Origin: Ferrimonas sp. YFM
GTDB lineage: Bacteria; Pseudomonadota; Gammaproteobacteria; Enterobacterales; Shewanellaceae
DNA length: 64,000 nucleotides
Direction of reading: 5' to 3'
Assembly: GCF_030296015.1 (NCBI RefSeq)
Contig: NZ_AP027368.1
Coordinates: forward strand, 1,054,001-1,118,000
Translations under genes and position numbers: made by a program
Notes under the pieces: generated by a model
What the model was told of the DNA's origin: nothing
Database searches by the model: none
Seen by the model: the letters and a program-made list of their open reading frames with translations, nothing else
Shown: piece by piece, positions 1-9,583 of the stretch
Numbering within the stretch: the first letter of the stretch is position 1
Layout: every line of letters begins with the position of its first letter

Positions 1-31
1 GGACGCCAAGCGCAATAAGTGGGCGGATTAG
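1..31 (+). CDS. C-terminal end of an upstream gene (partial)
   Basis: Only the last nine codons (DAKRNKWAD) and a TAG stop at 29-31 lie in the window. In the E. coli cai operon the carnitine/butyrobetaine antiporter caiT precedes caiA, so caiT is the natural guess, but nine residues cannot show it. The 58 bases to caiA hold its ribosome site (AAGG at 77-80) and no terminator, so the two genes are probably co-transcribed. Confidence 0.5.
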   Translation, partial: DAKRNKWAD

Positions 32-89
32 ATTCCATTTGGTGACGACCTACGTCCCCTGAAAGCAAGTAAACAGAAGGTATTGAAAT

Positions 90-1226
90 ATGGACTACAG
101 ATTGACCGACGAGCAGGAACTGTTTGTCAAAGGCGTACGTGACCTGATGGAGCGCGAAAACTGGGAAGCCTACTTCGCTGAGTGCGATGAGACCAGCACC
201 TACCCCGAGCGTTTCGTTAAGGAGCTGGCGGAGATGGGCATCGACAGCCTGCTGCTGCCGGAAGAGCACGACGGCTTCGACGCCGGCCTGACCACCCTGG
301 CGGTGATCTGGGAAGAGCTGGGTCGCCTGGGTGCCCCCACCTATGTGCTGTACCAGCTGGCGGGCTTCACCACAGTGCTGCGTGAAGGCACCGACGAGCA
401 GATCGACAAGATCATGTCCCTGCGCGGTACCGGCAAGCAGATGTGGAACTCCGCCATCACCGAGCCCGGCGCCGGCTCCGATGTGGGCAGCCTGACCACC
501 AACTACCTGCGTAAGGATGGCAAGATCTACCTCAACGGCAGCAAGTGCTTCATCACCTCTGCCGCAGGTTGCCCCTTCCTGGTGGTGATGGCCCGTGACG
601 CGTCCTCCGAGACTCCGGTGTTCTCCGAGTTCTTCGTAGACATGACCAAGGCCGGCATCAAGCTGAGCAAGCTGCCTAAGCTGGGCCTGAAGATGGACAG
701 CTGCTGCGAAGTGACCTTCACCGACGTCGAGCTGGAGGAGAAGGATTTCTTCGGTGCCGAAGGCAACGGCTTCAACCGGGTGAAGGAGGAGTTCGACATG
801 GAGCGCTTCCTGGTGGCCTGCACCAACTACGGCACCGCTTACTGCGCCTTCGAGGACGCGGCCAAGTACGCCAACCAGCGGGTTCAGTTCGGTCAGGCCA
901 TCGGCCGTACCCAGCTGATCCAGGAGAAGTTCGCTCACATGGCCATCCGCCTGAGCAACATGAAGAACATGATCTACCACGTGGCCTGGAAGGCGGACAA
1001 CGGCATGATGACCTCCGGCGATGCCGCCATGTGCAAGTTCTACTGTGCCAACGCGGCCTTCGAGGTGGTGGACTCCGCCATGCAGGTGCTGGGCGGTTAC
1101 GCCATCGCCGGCGAACATCGCATCAGCCGCTTCTGGCGAGACCTGCGGGTTGACCGCGTCTCTGGCGGTTCCGATGAGATGCAGATCCTGACCCTGGGTC
1201 GAGCAGTACTGAAAGAGTACCGCTAA
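90..1226 (+). CDS. caiA: CaiA, crotonobetainyl-CoA reductase
   Basis: An acyl-CoA dehydrogenase-family flavoenzyme of 378 residues (E. coli CaiA about 380) that reduces crotonobetainyl-CoA to gamma-butyrobetainyl-CoA, the electron-consuming step of anaerobic carnitine metabolism. The frame follows E. coli CaiA nearly without gaps: the N-terminal [12 protein letters not shown] stretch, the flavin-binding segment [16 protein letters not shown] (about 121-136), MDSCCE (about 204-209), and the C-terminal [20 protein letters not shown]. These distinguish it from generic acyl-CoA dehydrogenases. ATG at 90 has AAGG nine bases upstream. It opens the caiABCDE run and probably takes electrons from an ETF encoded elsewhere (FixAB-type in E. 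coli). Confidence 0.97.
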   Translation: MDYRLTDEQELFVKGVRDLMERENWEAYFAECDETSTYPERFVKELAEMGIDSLLLPEEHDGFDAGLTTLAVIWEELGRLGAPTYVLYQLAGFTTVLREGTDEQIDKIMSLRGTGKQMWNSAITEPGAGSDVGSLTTNYLRKDGKIYLNGSKCFITSAAGCPFLVVMARDASSETPVFSEFFVDMTKAGIKLSKLPKLGLKMDSCCEVTFTDVELEEKDFFGAEGNGFNRVKEEFDMERFLVACTNYGTAYCAFEDAAKYANQRVQFGQAIGRTQLIQEKFAHMAIRLSNMKNMIYHVAWKADNGMMTSGDAAMCKFYCANAAFEVVDSAMQVLGGYAIAGEHRISRFWRDLRVDRVSGGSDEMQILTLGRAVLKEYR

Positions 1227-1233
1227 GCAAGGA

Positions 1234-1274
1234 GCCCGGGGGAGAGATTCCCCCGGGCAGCCGCCACCGGCGGC
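1234..1274 (+). other. Two tandem stem-loops between caiA and caiB
   Basis: A perfect 10-bp stem (1234-1243 with 1249-1258, loop GAGAT) is followed directly by a 6-bp GC stem (1260-1265 with 1269-1274, loop ACC). No T-tract follows, so these are not classical terminators. They fill most of the 67-base caiA-caiB gap. Protection of the caiA message or uneven expression along the operon is a plausible role (inference). Confidence 0.6.
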
Positions 1275-1311
1275 GCTCCAACACAGACAGATTTTGAAAA
1301 GGACGACCATC

Positions 1312-2535
1312 ATGTCCCAAAAGCTTTTCACTCCCGAGTTCGGCCCCCTGGCGGGCGTACGGGTTGTATTCTCCGGCATCGAAATTGCCGGTCCCTTCTC
1401 TGCCCAGATGATGGCGGAGTGGGGCGCCGAGGTGATCTGGATTGAGAACGTGGCTTACACCGACACCATCCGGGTGCAGCCCAACTACCCAGAGCTGTCG
1501 CGCCGTAACCTGCATGCCCTCTCCCTGAACATCTTCAAGGATGAGGGGCGCGAGGCCTTCCTCAAGCTGATGGAGACCACCGACATCTTCATCGAAGCCA
1601 GCAAAGGGCCCGCCTTTGCCCGCCGTGGCATCACCGATGAATTGCTGTGGGAGCGCAACCCCAAGCTGGTGATCGCCCACCTGTCCGGTTTCGGTCAGTA
1701 CGGCACCGACGAGTACACCAACCTGGCGGCTTACAACACCATCGCCCAGGGCTTCAGTGGCTACCTGATGCAGAACGGCGACATCGAACAGCCTGCCGCT
1801 GCCTTCCCCTATGCCGCCGACTACTTCTCCGGCCTGACCGTGACCAGTGCCGCCCTGGCGGCGTTCCACAAGGCCAAGGAGACCGGTAAGGGCGAGAGCA
1901 TCGACGTGGCCATGTATGAAGTGATGCTGCGTATGGGCCAGTACTTCATGATGGACTACTTCAACGGCGGCAAGATGGCCCCCCGTCAGTACAAGGGACG
2001 GGATCCCTACTATGCCGGTTGCGGCCTGTACAAGTGTGAAGATGGCTACATCGTCATGGAGATGGTGGGCGTCAATCAGATTGAGGAGCTGTTCAAGGAT
2101 ATCGGCCTGGGCCACCTGCTGGGTACCGAGGCGATTCCAGAGGGCACTCAGCTTATCCACCGCATCGAGTGTCCTCACGGCCAGGAGATCGAGGATGCCC
2201 TGGACCGTTACATCAATACCCGCTCCGTGGCCGAGGTGCGCGAGCGCTTTGCCGAGCTGAAGATCGCCTGCGCCAAGGTGCTCAGTGCCGAGGACCTGGA
2301 GGAGAACCCCCAGTACGTGGCGCGGGAGTCCATCACCCAATGGCAGACCCTCAAGGGCGACACCTGCAAGGGCCCCAACGTGATGCCCAAGTTCAAGAAC
2401 AACCCCTGCAAGATCTGGCGCGGCATGCCGGGTCACGGCATGGACACCGCCGCCATTTTGAGCGAAATCGGTTACAGCGATGAGGCGATTGAGCAGCTGG
2501 CGGAGAAGGGGCTGGCCAAGGTCTCTGACAAATAG
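1312..2535 (+). CDS. caiB: CaiB, L-carnitine CoA-transferase
   Basis: A class III (Frc-type) CoA-transferase that moves CoA between gamma-butyrobetainyl- or crotonobetainyl-CoA and carnitine. The 407-residue product matches E. coli CaiB (405) throughout, including [20 protein letters not shown] at the start and the long stretch [20 protein letters not shown]. Asp170 in [10 protein letters not shown] corresponds to the catalytic Asp169 of E. coli. I chose ATG 1312, which has AAAAGGA eight bases upstream. An in-frame TTG at 1294 would add six residues that homologues lack and lies upstream of this ribosome site. Confidence 0.97.
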   Translation: MSQKLFTPEFGPLAGVRVVFSGIEIAGPFSAQMMAEWGAEVIWIENVAYTDTIRVQPNYPELSRRNLHALSLNIFKDEGREAFLKLMETTDIFIEASKGPAFARRGITDELLWERNPKLVIAHLSGFGQYGTDEYTNLAAYNTIAQGFSGYLMQNGDIEQPAAAFPYAADYFSGLTVTSAALAAFHKAKETGKGESIDVAMYEVMLRMGQYFMMDYFNGGKMAPRQYKGRDPYYAGCGLYKCEDGYIVMEMVGVNQIEELFKDIGLGHLLGTEAIPEGTQLIHRIECPHGQEIEDALDRYINTRSVAEVRERFAELKIACAKVLSAEDLEENPQYVARESITQWQTLKGDTCKGPNVMPKFKNNPCKIWRGMPGHGMDTAAILSEIGYSDEAIEQLAEKGLAKVSDK

Positions 2536-2552
2536 TCATTGGAGATCACGAG

Positions 2553-2587
2553 TCCGGAGTGACGGGCGTGACAACCCTCACTCCGGA
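2553..2587 (+). other. Stem-loop between caiB and caiC
   Basis: A perfect 10-bp inverted repeat, TCCGGAGTGA (2553-2562) and TCACTCCGGA (2578-2587), with a 15-base loop in the 100-base caiB-caiC gap. No T-run follows it. Like the caiA-caiB structures, it looks like an intercistronic hairpin rather than a terminator. Confidence 0.55.
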
Positions 2588-2635
2588 AATTAGGGTTTTC
2601 CCATCCTGAACTTGGTTTGATGTGAAAGGTAGCAG

Positions 2636-4192
2636 ATGGACATTATTAACGGACAGAGTTTGCGAGAAGCCTGGGATGACCTGGCGCAACTGCATGGCGA
2701 CAAAACGGCGCTGATCTTTGAGGACGTGGCGGGGCACACCAGACAGTACAGCTACGCCCAGCTCAATGACGAGATCAACCGAACCGCCAATCTGTTCACC
2801 GCCCGAGGCATCAGAAAAGGTGACCGGGTGGCTCTGCATCTGAACAACAGCGTGGAGTTCATCCAGTGCTGGTTTGGCCTGGCCAAGATCGGCGCGGTGA
2901 TGGTGCCCATCAACACTCACCTGCTGCAGGAGGAGTGCGCCTACATCGTTCACCAGTGTCAGGTGAAGGCGGTGGTGACCCGCCCCGAGTTCCTGCCCAT
3001 CTACCTGGAGATTCAGCAGAGCCAGCCGGTGTTGACCGAGCTGCTGATCACCGGCGGCAGCGGCAGCCTCAACGGCACCGCCAACTTTGATCGCCTGCTG
3101 GCTCAGCAATGCACCGAGCTGAAAAGCCAGGAGAGCGTCAGCGCCGAGGATGTGGCGGAGATCATGTTCACCTCAGGAACCACCTCTAGGCCCAAAGGGG
3201 TGGTGATCACCCACTACAACCTGAGGTTTGCCGGCTACTACACCGCTTGGCAGATCGCCCTGCGCAGTGACGATGTTTACCTGACGGCAACCCCGGCGTA
3301 TCACATCGATTGCCAGTGTACCGCCGCCATGGCGGCCTTCTCCTCCGGCGCCACCTTTGTGTTGCTGGAGAAGTTCAGTGCCCGGGCATTCTGGGGTCAG
3401 GTGGTGAAGTACCAGGCCACGGTGACCGAGTGCATACCACTGATGATGCGCACCATGATGATGCAGCCGCGTCAGCCCTGGGAGCGCAACCACCGGCTGC
3501 GTGAGGTGCTGTTCTACCTGAGCATGTCCGATCAGGAGAAGGACGCATTCATCGACCGTTTCGGTGTGCGCATCTTCACCTCCTGGGGGATGACCGAGAC
3601 CATCGTCGGCATCATTGGCGATCGTCCCGGGGATAAGCGCCGCTGGCCCTCCATCGGCCGCACCGGCCTCTGTTATGAGGCCAGAATCGCCGGCCCGGAA
3701 GGGGGCACCTTGGCCCCGGGGGAGATTGGCGAGATTCAGGTGCGGGGAGAGCCGGGTAAAACCCTGTTTAAGGAGTATTACCAGGCTCCGGAGATCACCG
3801 CTCGGGCCTTCACCAGCGACGGCTGGCTGAAAACCGGTGACTCCGCCTATCGGGACGAAGAGGGGTTCTTCTTCTTCGTCGATCGGGCCAGCAACATGAT
3901 CAAGCGTTGCGGTGAGAACGTCTCCTGTCTGGAGATCGAGAACATCATCTCGGAGATTCCCGAAGTGGTGGAGGCCGCGGTCATCGGGGTGAAAGACTCT
4001 ATTCGTGATGAAGCCATCAAAGCTTTCGTGGTAATTAATGACGGGGCTGAGATTGGTGAAGAAGAGATATTGGAATATTGCGTTAAGAACATGGCGAAAT
4101 TCAAAGTTCCCTCCTTTATCGAATTGAGGGGCGCCCTACCCAAAACTTGCACGGGTAAGGTTCAGAAACATTTGCTGTGTGAAGTGAATTAA
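2636..4192 (+). CDS. caiC: CaiC, crotonobetaine/carnitine:CoA ligase
   Basis: An ANL-superfamily acyl-CoA synthetase (518 residues; E. coli 517) that primes the pathway by ATP-dependent thioesterification of carnitine, crotonobetaine or gamma-butyrobetaine. The AMP-binding P-loop is [11 protein letters not shown] (178-188) and is followed by the CaiC-typical [22 protein letters not shown] motif lies near 320, a [15 protein letters not shown] block follows, and the C-terminal catalytic Lys508 is in TGK. The N-terminus ([17 protein letters not shown]) starts where E. coli CaiC does. It is third in the operon. Confidence 0.96.
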   Translation: MDIINGQSLREAWDDLAQLHGDKTALIFEDVAGHTRQYSYAQLNDEINRTANLFTARGIRKGDRVALHLNNSVEFIQCWFGLAKIGAVMVPINTHLLQEECAYIVHQCQVKAVVTRPEFLPIYLEIQQSQPVLTELLITGGSGSLNGTANFDRLLAQQCTELKSQESVSAEDVAEIMFTSGTTSRPKGVVITHYNLRFAGYYTAWQIALRSDDVYLTATPAYHIDCQCTAAMAAFSSGATFVLLEKFSARAFWGQVVKYQATVTECIPLMMRTMMMQPRQPWERNHRLREVLFYLSMSDQEKDAFIDRFGVRIFTSWGMTETIVGIIGDRPGDKRRWPSIGRTGLCYEARIAGPEGGTLAPGEIGEIQVRGEPGKTLFKEYYQAPEITARAFTSDGWLKTGDSAYRDEEGFFFFVDRASNMIKRCGENVSCLEIENIISEIPEVVEAAVIGVKDSIRDEAIKAFVVINDGAEIGEEEILEYCVKNMAKFKVPSFIELRGALPKTCTGKVQKHLLCEVN

Positions 4193-4244
4193 TACCAACT
4201 TTTAATGGATGGAGTCATTAAATGACTCTTATTGGAGAAAGAGT

Positions 4245-5030
4245 ATGAGCGAATCATTGCACGTTACCCGACATGGCCACGTTCTGGAGATTGTTCTGGA
4301 CCGTCCCAAGGCCAATGCCATTGACGCCAAGACCAGCTACGCCATGGGCGAAGTGTTCATGATGTTCCGGGATGACCCGGAGCTTCGGGTGGCCATCATC
4401 ACCGGTGCCGGCGAGCGCTTCTTCTCTGCGGGCTGGGATCTCAAGGCCGCCGCCGAAGGGGAAGCGCCGGATGCCGACTTCGGTCCTGGCGGCTTCGCTG
4501 GCCTGACCGAGCTGTTCGATCTGGATAAGCCGGTGATCGCCGCGGTGAACGGTTACGCCTTCGGCGGTGGCTTCGAGCTGGCCCTGGCGGCGGACATGAT
4601 CGTCTGCGCCGATAACGCCAGCTTCGCCCTGCCTGAAGCCAAGCTGGGCATCGTACCCGACAGTGGCGGCATGCTGCGTCTGCCCAAGGTGATGCCTCAG
4701 GCCATCGTTACCGAGATGATGATGACCGGTCGCCGCATGGACGCCGAGGAGGCGCTGCGCTGGGGTGTGGTCAACCGTGTGGTACCCGTGGATCAGCTGA
4801 TGGACAGTGCCCGTGAGCTGGCGGCCCAGATCGCTCAGAGTGCCCCTCTGGCGGTGGCTGCCCTGAAGGAGGTGTGTCGCACCACCGCCGAGATGACCGT
4901 GGAAGAGGGCTATCGCTTTACCCGCAGTGGCGCGCTGAAACACTACCCGGCAGTGCTGCACTCCGAGGATGCCCTGGAGGGGCCCGCCGCTTTTGCAGAG
5001 AAGCGCGATCCTGTTTGGAAAGGAAAGTAA
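4245..5030 (+). CDS. caiD: CaiD, crotonobetainyl-CoA hydratase
   Basis: An enoyl-CoA hydratase/isomerase (crotonase) family enzyme that interconverts L-carnitinyl-CoA and crotonobetainyl-CoA. Starting at ATG 4245 gives 261 residues, the E. coli length. The oxyanion-hole segment ([20 protein letters not shown]), [11 protein letters not shown] with Glu111, and Glu131 in [15 protein letters not shown] fall at the positions of the catalytic glutamates in E. coli CaiD. An in-frame ATG at 4209 would add 12 residues, but GGAG at 4234-4237 fits the 4245 start. Confidence 0.96.
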   Translation: MSESLHVTRHGHVLEIVLDRPKANAIDAKTSYAMGEVFMMFRDDPELRVAIITGAGERFFSAGWDLKAAAEGEAPDADFGPGGFAGLTELFDLDKPVIAAVNGYAFGGGFELALAADMIVCADNASFALPEAKLGIVPDSGGMLRLPKVMPQAIVTEMMMTGRRMDAEEALRWGVVNRVVPVDQLMDSARELAAQIAQSAPLAVAALKEVCRTTAEMTVEEGYRFTRSGALKHYPAVLHSEDALEGPAAFAEKRDPVWKGK

Positions 5031-5208
5031 TCATCATCGTTTGACCGTTTATTTTTTCTCATGGAATGAGAAGGTAAAAATAAACGCCGTATTCACTTAA
5101 CCCTTTGGGTTATTAGAGTTCAAAACTATTTATCTGGTTTGTTTCTGACAATCCGGAGGGATAAGTGTTTTTTCAACCTGTACCTATCGAGCGTTAGCGT
5201 TATCGCTT

Positions 5209-5275
5209 GGCGAGCTCTACACGAGGAATTCTGGCGGGTGTGCCATAAGTAGAGTCTCGCCCTTTTTTTATTTTT
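5209..5275 (+). terminator. Terminator-like structure between caiD and caiE
   Basis: Arms 5209-5220 (GGCGAGCTCTAC) and 5249-5261 (GTAGAGTCTCGCC) pair over 12 bp with one bulged base, and a T-rich run (5263-5275) follows at once. The loop is 28 bases, longer than in a typical intrinsic terminator. It would cut or attenuate transcription before caiE, 40 bases downstream. Confidence 0.55.
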
Positions 5276-5315
5276 ATCTCGTGAGTTGATATCACGTTTT
5301 TTATCTGGAGTGGTG

Positions 5316-5906
5316 ATGCCCTGTTACCAGTTTGAAGGCCTGACACCTGTGGTGGACCCCAGTGCCTATGTGCATCCGACGGCGGTGCTTATCGGCGACG
5401 TCATCATTGGCGCTGATGTCTATGTTGGCCCCAATGCGGTGCTGCGTGGAGACTTCGGCAGGTTGATCCTGGAGTCCGGCTCCAATCTGCAGGATGGCTG
5501 CATCATGCACGGCTACTGTGACCATGACACCAAGGTGGAGGCCAATGGCCATATCGGTCATGGGGCGGTGCTCCATGGCTGCACCATCGGCCGCGATGCC
5601 CTGGTGGGGATGAACGCCGTGGTGATGGATGGGGCGGTGATCGGCCCCCAAAGCCTGGTGGCAGCCATGAGCTTCGTCAAAGTGGGCTTTCAGGGAGCGC
5701 CCAGGCAGTTGCTGGCGGGCAGTCCTGCCCGGGTGAAGCGCAGCCTCACCGAGCAGGACCTGGAGTGGAAGCGCCTCAACACCCTGGAGTACCAGGCCCT
5801 GGCCAAACGCAGTGCCCTCTCCATGACGCCGGTTGCCCCCCTGACCAGGCCTGAAACGAACAGACCCAGGCTGACAGGCGTTACCGAGGTGACGCCCTCA
5901 GCCTGA
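5316..5906 (+). CDS. caiE: CaiE, carnitine-operon hexapeptide-repeat protein
   Basis: A left-handed beta-helix (gamma-carbonic anhydrase/PaaY-like) protein. It is linked to the carnitine pathway in E. coli, perhaps in cofactor supply or activation; its exact reaction is unsettled. ATG 5316 gives 196 residues, the E. coli CaiE length. Hexapeptide motifs run from about 15 to 150 ([36 protein letters not shown]), with His residues at the usual metal-site positions. The C-terminus ([14 protein letters not shown]) is CaiE-like. The ribosome site is GGAG at 5307-5310. It is set apart from caiD by 285 bases containing a terminator-like hairpin, so expression may be lower or independent. Confidence 0.92.
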   Translation: MPCYQFEGLTPVVDPSAYVHPTAVLIGDVIIGADVYVGPNAVLRGDFGRLILESGSNLQDGCIMHGYCDHDTKVEANGHIGHGAVLHGCTIGRDALVGMNAVVMDGAVIGPQSLVAAMSFVKVGFQGAPRQLLAGSPARVKRSLTEQDLEWKRLNTLEYQALAKRSALSMTPVAPLTRPETNRPRLTGVTEVTPSA

Positions 5907-6060
5907 TACCGATTTTGTCGCCTGCCGGAGGAGCAAACACTGTCATCTGCCGGAGTGTATCCACCTCTCTCATCCTCGGATCCCCTGCGGGCAATTTCGG
6001 GGGGCGACACCCTACACCCCGGGGCGGAAGACCGCCTCATTGATAACCAAGGAGACGTTG

Positions 6061-7002
6061 ATGTCACTGGACCCTCAAGTGGCGGCCTACCTGGAAGAGG
6101 TACGCCAATCCGGAGCCAAGCCCTATGAGGCGATGACGCCGCAGGAAGCCCGGGCCCTGGAGCTCTCTGGCGGCGAGCCAGCCCGAACCCCGGAGCCCGT
6201 GGCGGCCGTAGAGCATCTGTTCATCCCCGGCCCCACGGCGGATCTGCCGGTGCGCCTCTACCGGCCCGCTGGCGTCACCGCTCCCGAGCAGGGGATGCCG
6301 GCGCTGATCTTCTTCCACGGCAGCGGCTGGATGGTGTCCAACGTCGGCACCAACGACCCCTTCGCCCGGGCACTGGCCAATCGCACCGGCGCCGTGGTGG
6401 TGGCGGTCAACTACCAGAAAGCCCCGGAGCATAAGTTCCCCATCCCCATGGAGGACTGCTTCGCATCCACCCAATGGGTGTTTGACCACGCGGCCGCTCT
6501 GGGTCTGGATCCCCAGCGCATCGGCCTGTTTGGCGACAGTGCCGGCGGCAACCTGGCCGCCGCCGTGGCCCTGCGTTGCCGGGATGAGCAGGGTCCAAGC
6601 CTGGCCTGTCAGGTGCTGGTGTACCCCGCCGTCCAGTACGGCCTGGAGACCCGCTCCATGGTGGAGCACGGCACAGGTTACCTGCTTGAGCGGGCCAGCA
6701 TGGAGTATTACTGGGGCCACTATATGCGCGCCCCTACCGACGCCCTGCACCCCTACTGCGCGCCTCTGGGCGCCAGTGACCACAGCCGCTTGCCCCCCAC
6801 CCTGATCTACTGTGCCCAGTATGACCCCCTGTGTGACGACGGCGCCCTCTACTCAGACAAGCTGGCCCGTGCCGGCGTACCGGTGCAGTACCGGGTATTC
6901 GATGGCGTGATTCATGGCTTCATCAAGATGCTGGGCAGTTGCGACCAGGCGGATCACTTCCTCGACGTGGTGGCCCGGGACGTCCGTCCACTGCTGGGCT
7001 GA
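6061..7002 (+). CDS. HSL-family (family IV) alpha/beta-hydrolase esterase
   Basis: A 313-residue carboxylesterase of the hormone-sensitive-lipase group. The oxyanion-hole motif is HGSGW (86-90, in place of the usual HGGG). The nucleophile elbow is GDSAG with Ser160; Asp255 (YDPLCDD) and His285 (GVIHGF) complete the triad. There is no signal peptide, so it is cytoplasmic. ATG 6061 has AAGGAG a few bases upstream; a TTG at 6040 is less likely. It follows caiE by 154 bases and precedes the SMR gene by 10, so those two are probably co-transcribed. The substrate is unknown. Placement by the cai genes makes a carnitine ester or acylated derivative conceivable (inference only). Confidence 0.85.
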   Translation: MSLDPQVAAYLEEVRQSGAKPYEAMTPQEARALELSGGEPARTPEPVAAVEHLFIPGPTADLPVRLYRPAGVTAPEQGMPALIFFHGSGWMVSNVGTNDPFARALANRTGAVVVAVNYQKAPEHKFPIPMEDCFASTQWVFDHAAALGLDPQRIGLFGDSAGGNLAAAVALRCRDEQGPSLACQVLVYPAVQYGLETRSMVEHGTGYLLERASMEYYWGHYMRAPTDALHPYCAPLGASDHSRLPPTLIYCAQYDPLCDDGALYSDKLARAGVPVQYRVFDGVIHGFIKMLGSCDQADHFLDVVARDVRPLLG

Positions 7003-7012
7003 GCGAAATCCG

Positions 7013-7342
7013 ATGACCTATCTGTGGCTGTTGCTGGCCATAGTGGCGGAAGTGGCGGCCACCAGCTTGCTGGAACACACCCGGGGCTTTACCCGGGTGC
7101 TGCCTACCCTGGCGTGTCTGGTCGGGTATCTGCTGGCCTTTGCCCTGCTGGCCAGGGTGGTGACTCAGATGCCGGTGGGCATCGCCTATGCCCTGTGGTG
7201 CGGCATCGGCATGGTGCTGGTGGCGGTCATCGCCTGGTTGGTCCAGGGGCAGAAGCTGGACGGGCCGGCACTGCTGGGGTGTGGCCTGATCCTGGCCGGC
7301 TCCCTGGTTATTCATCTTTTTTCAGCGGTTTCGGTCCGCTGA
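7013..7342 (+). CDS. SMR-family multidrug efflux protein (EmrE-like)
   Basis: A 109-residue inner-membrane protein with four predicted helices. It carries the small multidrug resistance hallmarks: the proton/substrate-binding Glu13 in helix 1 ([10 protein letters not shown]), GFTRVLP after it, and the helix-3 motif [11 protein letters not shown]. Proteins of this group exchange protons for quaternary ammonium or guanidinium compounds. Gamma-butyrobetaine is itself a quaternary amine, so a link to the cai products is possible but untested. ATG 7013 lies 10 bases after the esterase stop. Confidence 0.9.
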   Translation: MTYLWLLLAIVAEVAATSLLEHTRGFTRVLPTLACLVGYLLAFALLARVVTQMPVGIAYALWCGIGMVLVAVIAWLVQGQKLDGPALLGCGLILAGSLVIHLFSAVSVR

Positions 7343-7376
7343 TACCCAAACGAATCGAGAAGCTAAGGAGTATCAG

Positions 7377-9008
7377 GTGAGAGTCAGTAACCTGAGTGTG
7401 AGAAACAAGATCGCCCTGGGGTATCTGGGCATCGCCCTGGCGTTTGCCCTGCTGATTGGCCTGGTGACCCGTCAGACCATGGAGATGGACAGGACCATGG
7501 CCGAATTCAGCCAGCAAACCCTGCCCAGGCTGATGTTGGTGGAGGACATGCGTGCCTTCATCATCGACTATCGAAAGTATGACTTTTCCCTGGTCTCCAA
7601 TGCCGGGGATCCGGACATGGGCCTGTGGGTCGCCGACGGTCGCAAGATGCCCCTGACCATGGAGGGCCACCTTCAAGAGTATGTGGCCGGTATCGACTCC
7701 GAGCAGGAGCGCCAGACCCTGGCACAACTTCAACAAGCCTGGGAAGCCTATCTCATCGCCAATGCGCCGTTTTTGGATCTGGTCAGTGAAGACCGGTACC
7801 AGGACGCCAACGCCGCCATCATGGCCAGCTACCCCGCCTACCTCAAGCTGATGGAGGCCACCGAGGCCCTGGTGGAGTTCAATCAGCAGGTGGTGGAAGC
7901 AGACACCCTCGCCAGCCAGGAGGCCTCAACCCGCAGCTACTGGGTGCTGGGAGGGGGTGCCCTGTTGGTGGGTGTCTTTATGCTGGGAAGCGCGATGGTG
8001 CTGGTGCGCCAGATCTGCCGTCCATTGGCCAGGGTTCGGACCTTTATCTCAGCAGTGGCCCAGGGGGACCTCACCTGTCAGCTGGATCAGTCCCATTTCT
8101 CCCAGGACGAATTGGGGCAACTGGCCGCCGACAGCAGGCAGATGGGTGAGCGGCTGGCCTCTTTGGTGGCTGAAATAGCCGGGGCCGCCGATCAGCTTGG
8201 CGGGGCCATCGATGAGGTTGGCTCGGTGTCGGAGCAGGTGTCTCAGGGGATGGCGCAACAGCAGGCGCGCATCGGCTCCATCGCCGCCGCCATGACCCAG
8301 ATGCAGACCACGGTGGATGAGGTGGCGCGCAACACTCAGTCCGCCTCGGGTTCGGCGGATCAGGCCAATGGCGACGCCGGTTCCGGCATGAGTGAGGTGC
8401 AAAGCAGCATCCAGGGCATCGGCGAGGCGGAGAGAGTGATCCAGCAGGCGGGGGAACTGGCGGCAGAGCTGGAGCGGGAGACCAACAACATCACCGTGGT
8501 GGTGGACGTGATCCGCGAAATTGCCGACCAGACCAACCTGTTGGCCCTCAATGCCGCCATCGAGGCGGCCCGGGCGGGTGAGCAGGGCAGGGGCTTTGCG
8601 GTGGTGGCCGATGAGGTGCGCACCCTGGCCGGTCGTACCCAGGAGTCCACCAGCCGCATCAACGCCATCATCGAACAGCTGCAGGCCAGCTCCAAGCAGG
8701 CCGGCGAGGCCACCCAGGCCAGCTGCGAGCTGATCAAGAGCTGCGTGGCCCAGGCCGACAGGGCCAGCCACTCCATGACTCAGGTGGTGACCAGCATCGA
8801 TGCCATCGCCGCCATGAACACCCAGATTGCCGGTGCCTGCGCCCAGCAGCAGTCGGTGGCCACCGAACTGGGCCAGAACCTGGAGGGGGTCAGTCAAGCC
8901 TCCCGGGAAGTGGCCGCCGGCTCGGCCCAGACCGCCAGGGCCAGCGTCGAGCTGGGGCAACTGGCCTCCCAGCTGCACGGCGCCGTCAGTCAATTTCGCA
9001 TTCAATAG
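7377..9008 (+). CDS. Methyl-accepting chemotaxis protein
   Basis: A 543-residue chemoreceptor. TM1 is at about 12-30; a periplasmic helical ligand domain of four-helix-bundle type follows (about 31-186), then TM2 (about 188-210), HAMP (about 211-263) and a long cytoplasmic coiled coil. The CheA/CheW-binding tip ([20 protein letters not shown], from about 380) is canonical. The C-terminus (QFRIQ) has no NWETF-type tether for CheR/CheB. The ligand cannot be read from sequence. The start is GTG 7377 with AAGGAG at 7365-7370. It lies 34 bases after the SMR gene and 12 before panD, all on one strand. Confidence 0.93.
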   Translation: MRVSNLSVRNKIALGYLGIALAFALLIGLVTRQTMEMDRTMAEFSQQTLPRLMLVEDMRAFIIDYRKYDFSLVSNAGDPDMGLWVADGRKMPLTMEGHLQEYVAGIDSEQERQTLAQLQQAWEAYLIANAPFLDLVSEDRYQDANAAIMASYPAYLKLMEATEALVEFNQQVVEADTLASQEASTRSYWVLGGGALLVGVFMLGSAMVLVRQICRPLARVRTFISAVAQGDLTCQLDQSHFSQDELGQLAADSRQMGERLASLVAEIAGAADQLGGAIDEVGSVSEQVSQGMAQQQARIGSIAAAMTQMQTTVDEVARNTQSASGSADQANGDAGSGMSEVQSSIQGIGEAERVIQQAGELAAELERETNNITVVVDVIREIADQTNLLALNAAIEAARAGEQGRGFAVVADEVRTLAGRTQESTSRINAIIEQLQASSKQAGEATQASCELIKSCVAQADRASHSMTQVVTSIDAIAAMNTQIAGACAQQQSVATELGQNLEGVSQASREVAAGSAQTARASVELGQLASQLHGAVSQFRIQ

Positions 9009-9020
9009 AAGAGACCACCT

Positions 9021-9404
9021 ATGATCACAACCATGCTGAAGGGCAAGCTGCATCAGGCCCGAGTGACCCACGCCGAGCTGGAGTATGAAGGCTCCTGCGC
9101 CATCGACCGGGAGTTTCTGGCCCTGGCCGGAATCCTGGAGTACGAGAAGATCGAACTCTACAACGTCGATAACGGCGAGCGATTTGCCACCTATGCCATC
9201 GCCGCCGAGGCGGGCAGCAAGATAATTTCCGTCAATGGTGCCGCCGCCCACAAGGCCTCCCCCGGTGACCGGCTGATCATCTGCGCCTATGTGCAGATGG
9301 CCCAGCATCAGGCCCAGAACCACAAGCCCAGCCTGGTGTACCTGGCCGAGGGCAACCGGGTGAAGGGGGTTGGCCAGGGCGTGCCGGTTCAGGCCGCCGG
9401 TTAA
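9021..9404 (+). CDS. panD: PanD, aspartate 1-decarboxylase proenzyme
   Basis: A pyruvoyl-dependent enzyme that makes beta-alanine for pantothenate and CoA. The 127-residue proenzyme self-cleaves at Gly24-Ser25 (EGSCAID) to form the pyruvoyl group. Lys9, Tyr58-type substrate residues and the [13 protein letters not shown] segment agree with E. coli PanD. It is not next to panB or panC, unlike E. coli. It sits 12 bases downstream of a chemoreceptor gene, probably by operon rearrangement rather than a functional tie. Confidence 0.96.
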   Translation: MITTMLKGKLHQARVTHAELEYEGSCAIDREFLALAGILEYEKIELYNVDNGERFATYAIAAEAGSKIISVNGAAAHKASPGDRLIICAYVQMAQHQAQNHKPSLVYLAEGNRVKGVGQGVPVQAAG

Positions 9405-9409
9405 GGGAA

Positions 9410-9442
9410 CGCCTCGCCGATTCCCGGGGGATTGGCAAGGCG
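9410..9442 (+). other. Strong hairpin downstream of panD
   Basis: A 15-bp near-perfect stem (9410-9424 with 9428-9442; two G-U pairs, one mismatch) starts six bases after the panD stop. Only a short T-stretch follows, so it may be a weak terminator or a message-end structure. The rest of the gap to glyA (9443-9583) shows no clear riboswitch. Confidence 0.45.
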
Positions 9443-9583
9443 GATTTCGATGCGCAGGGATGCGCCAACTATCGCGTTCATTTATGAGGAAACAGCATCC
9501 GGGCTCATTGGACTTGGGATCGGGGTCACACAGGAGTAAACTAGTGGCCGCCTAAAAAATAACCCCCTACGCAGGAGACATGG

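Noticed and set aside
9405-9583. Glycine riboswitch before glyA
   Set aside because: No paired glycine-aptamer cores could be recognised; only a hairpin near the panD end.
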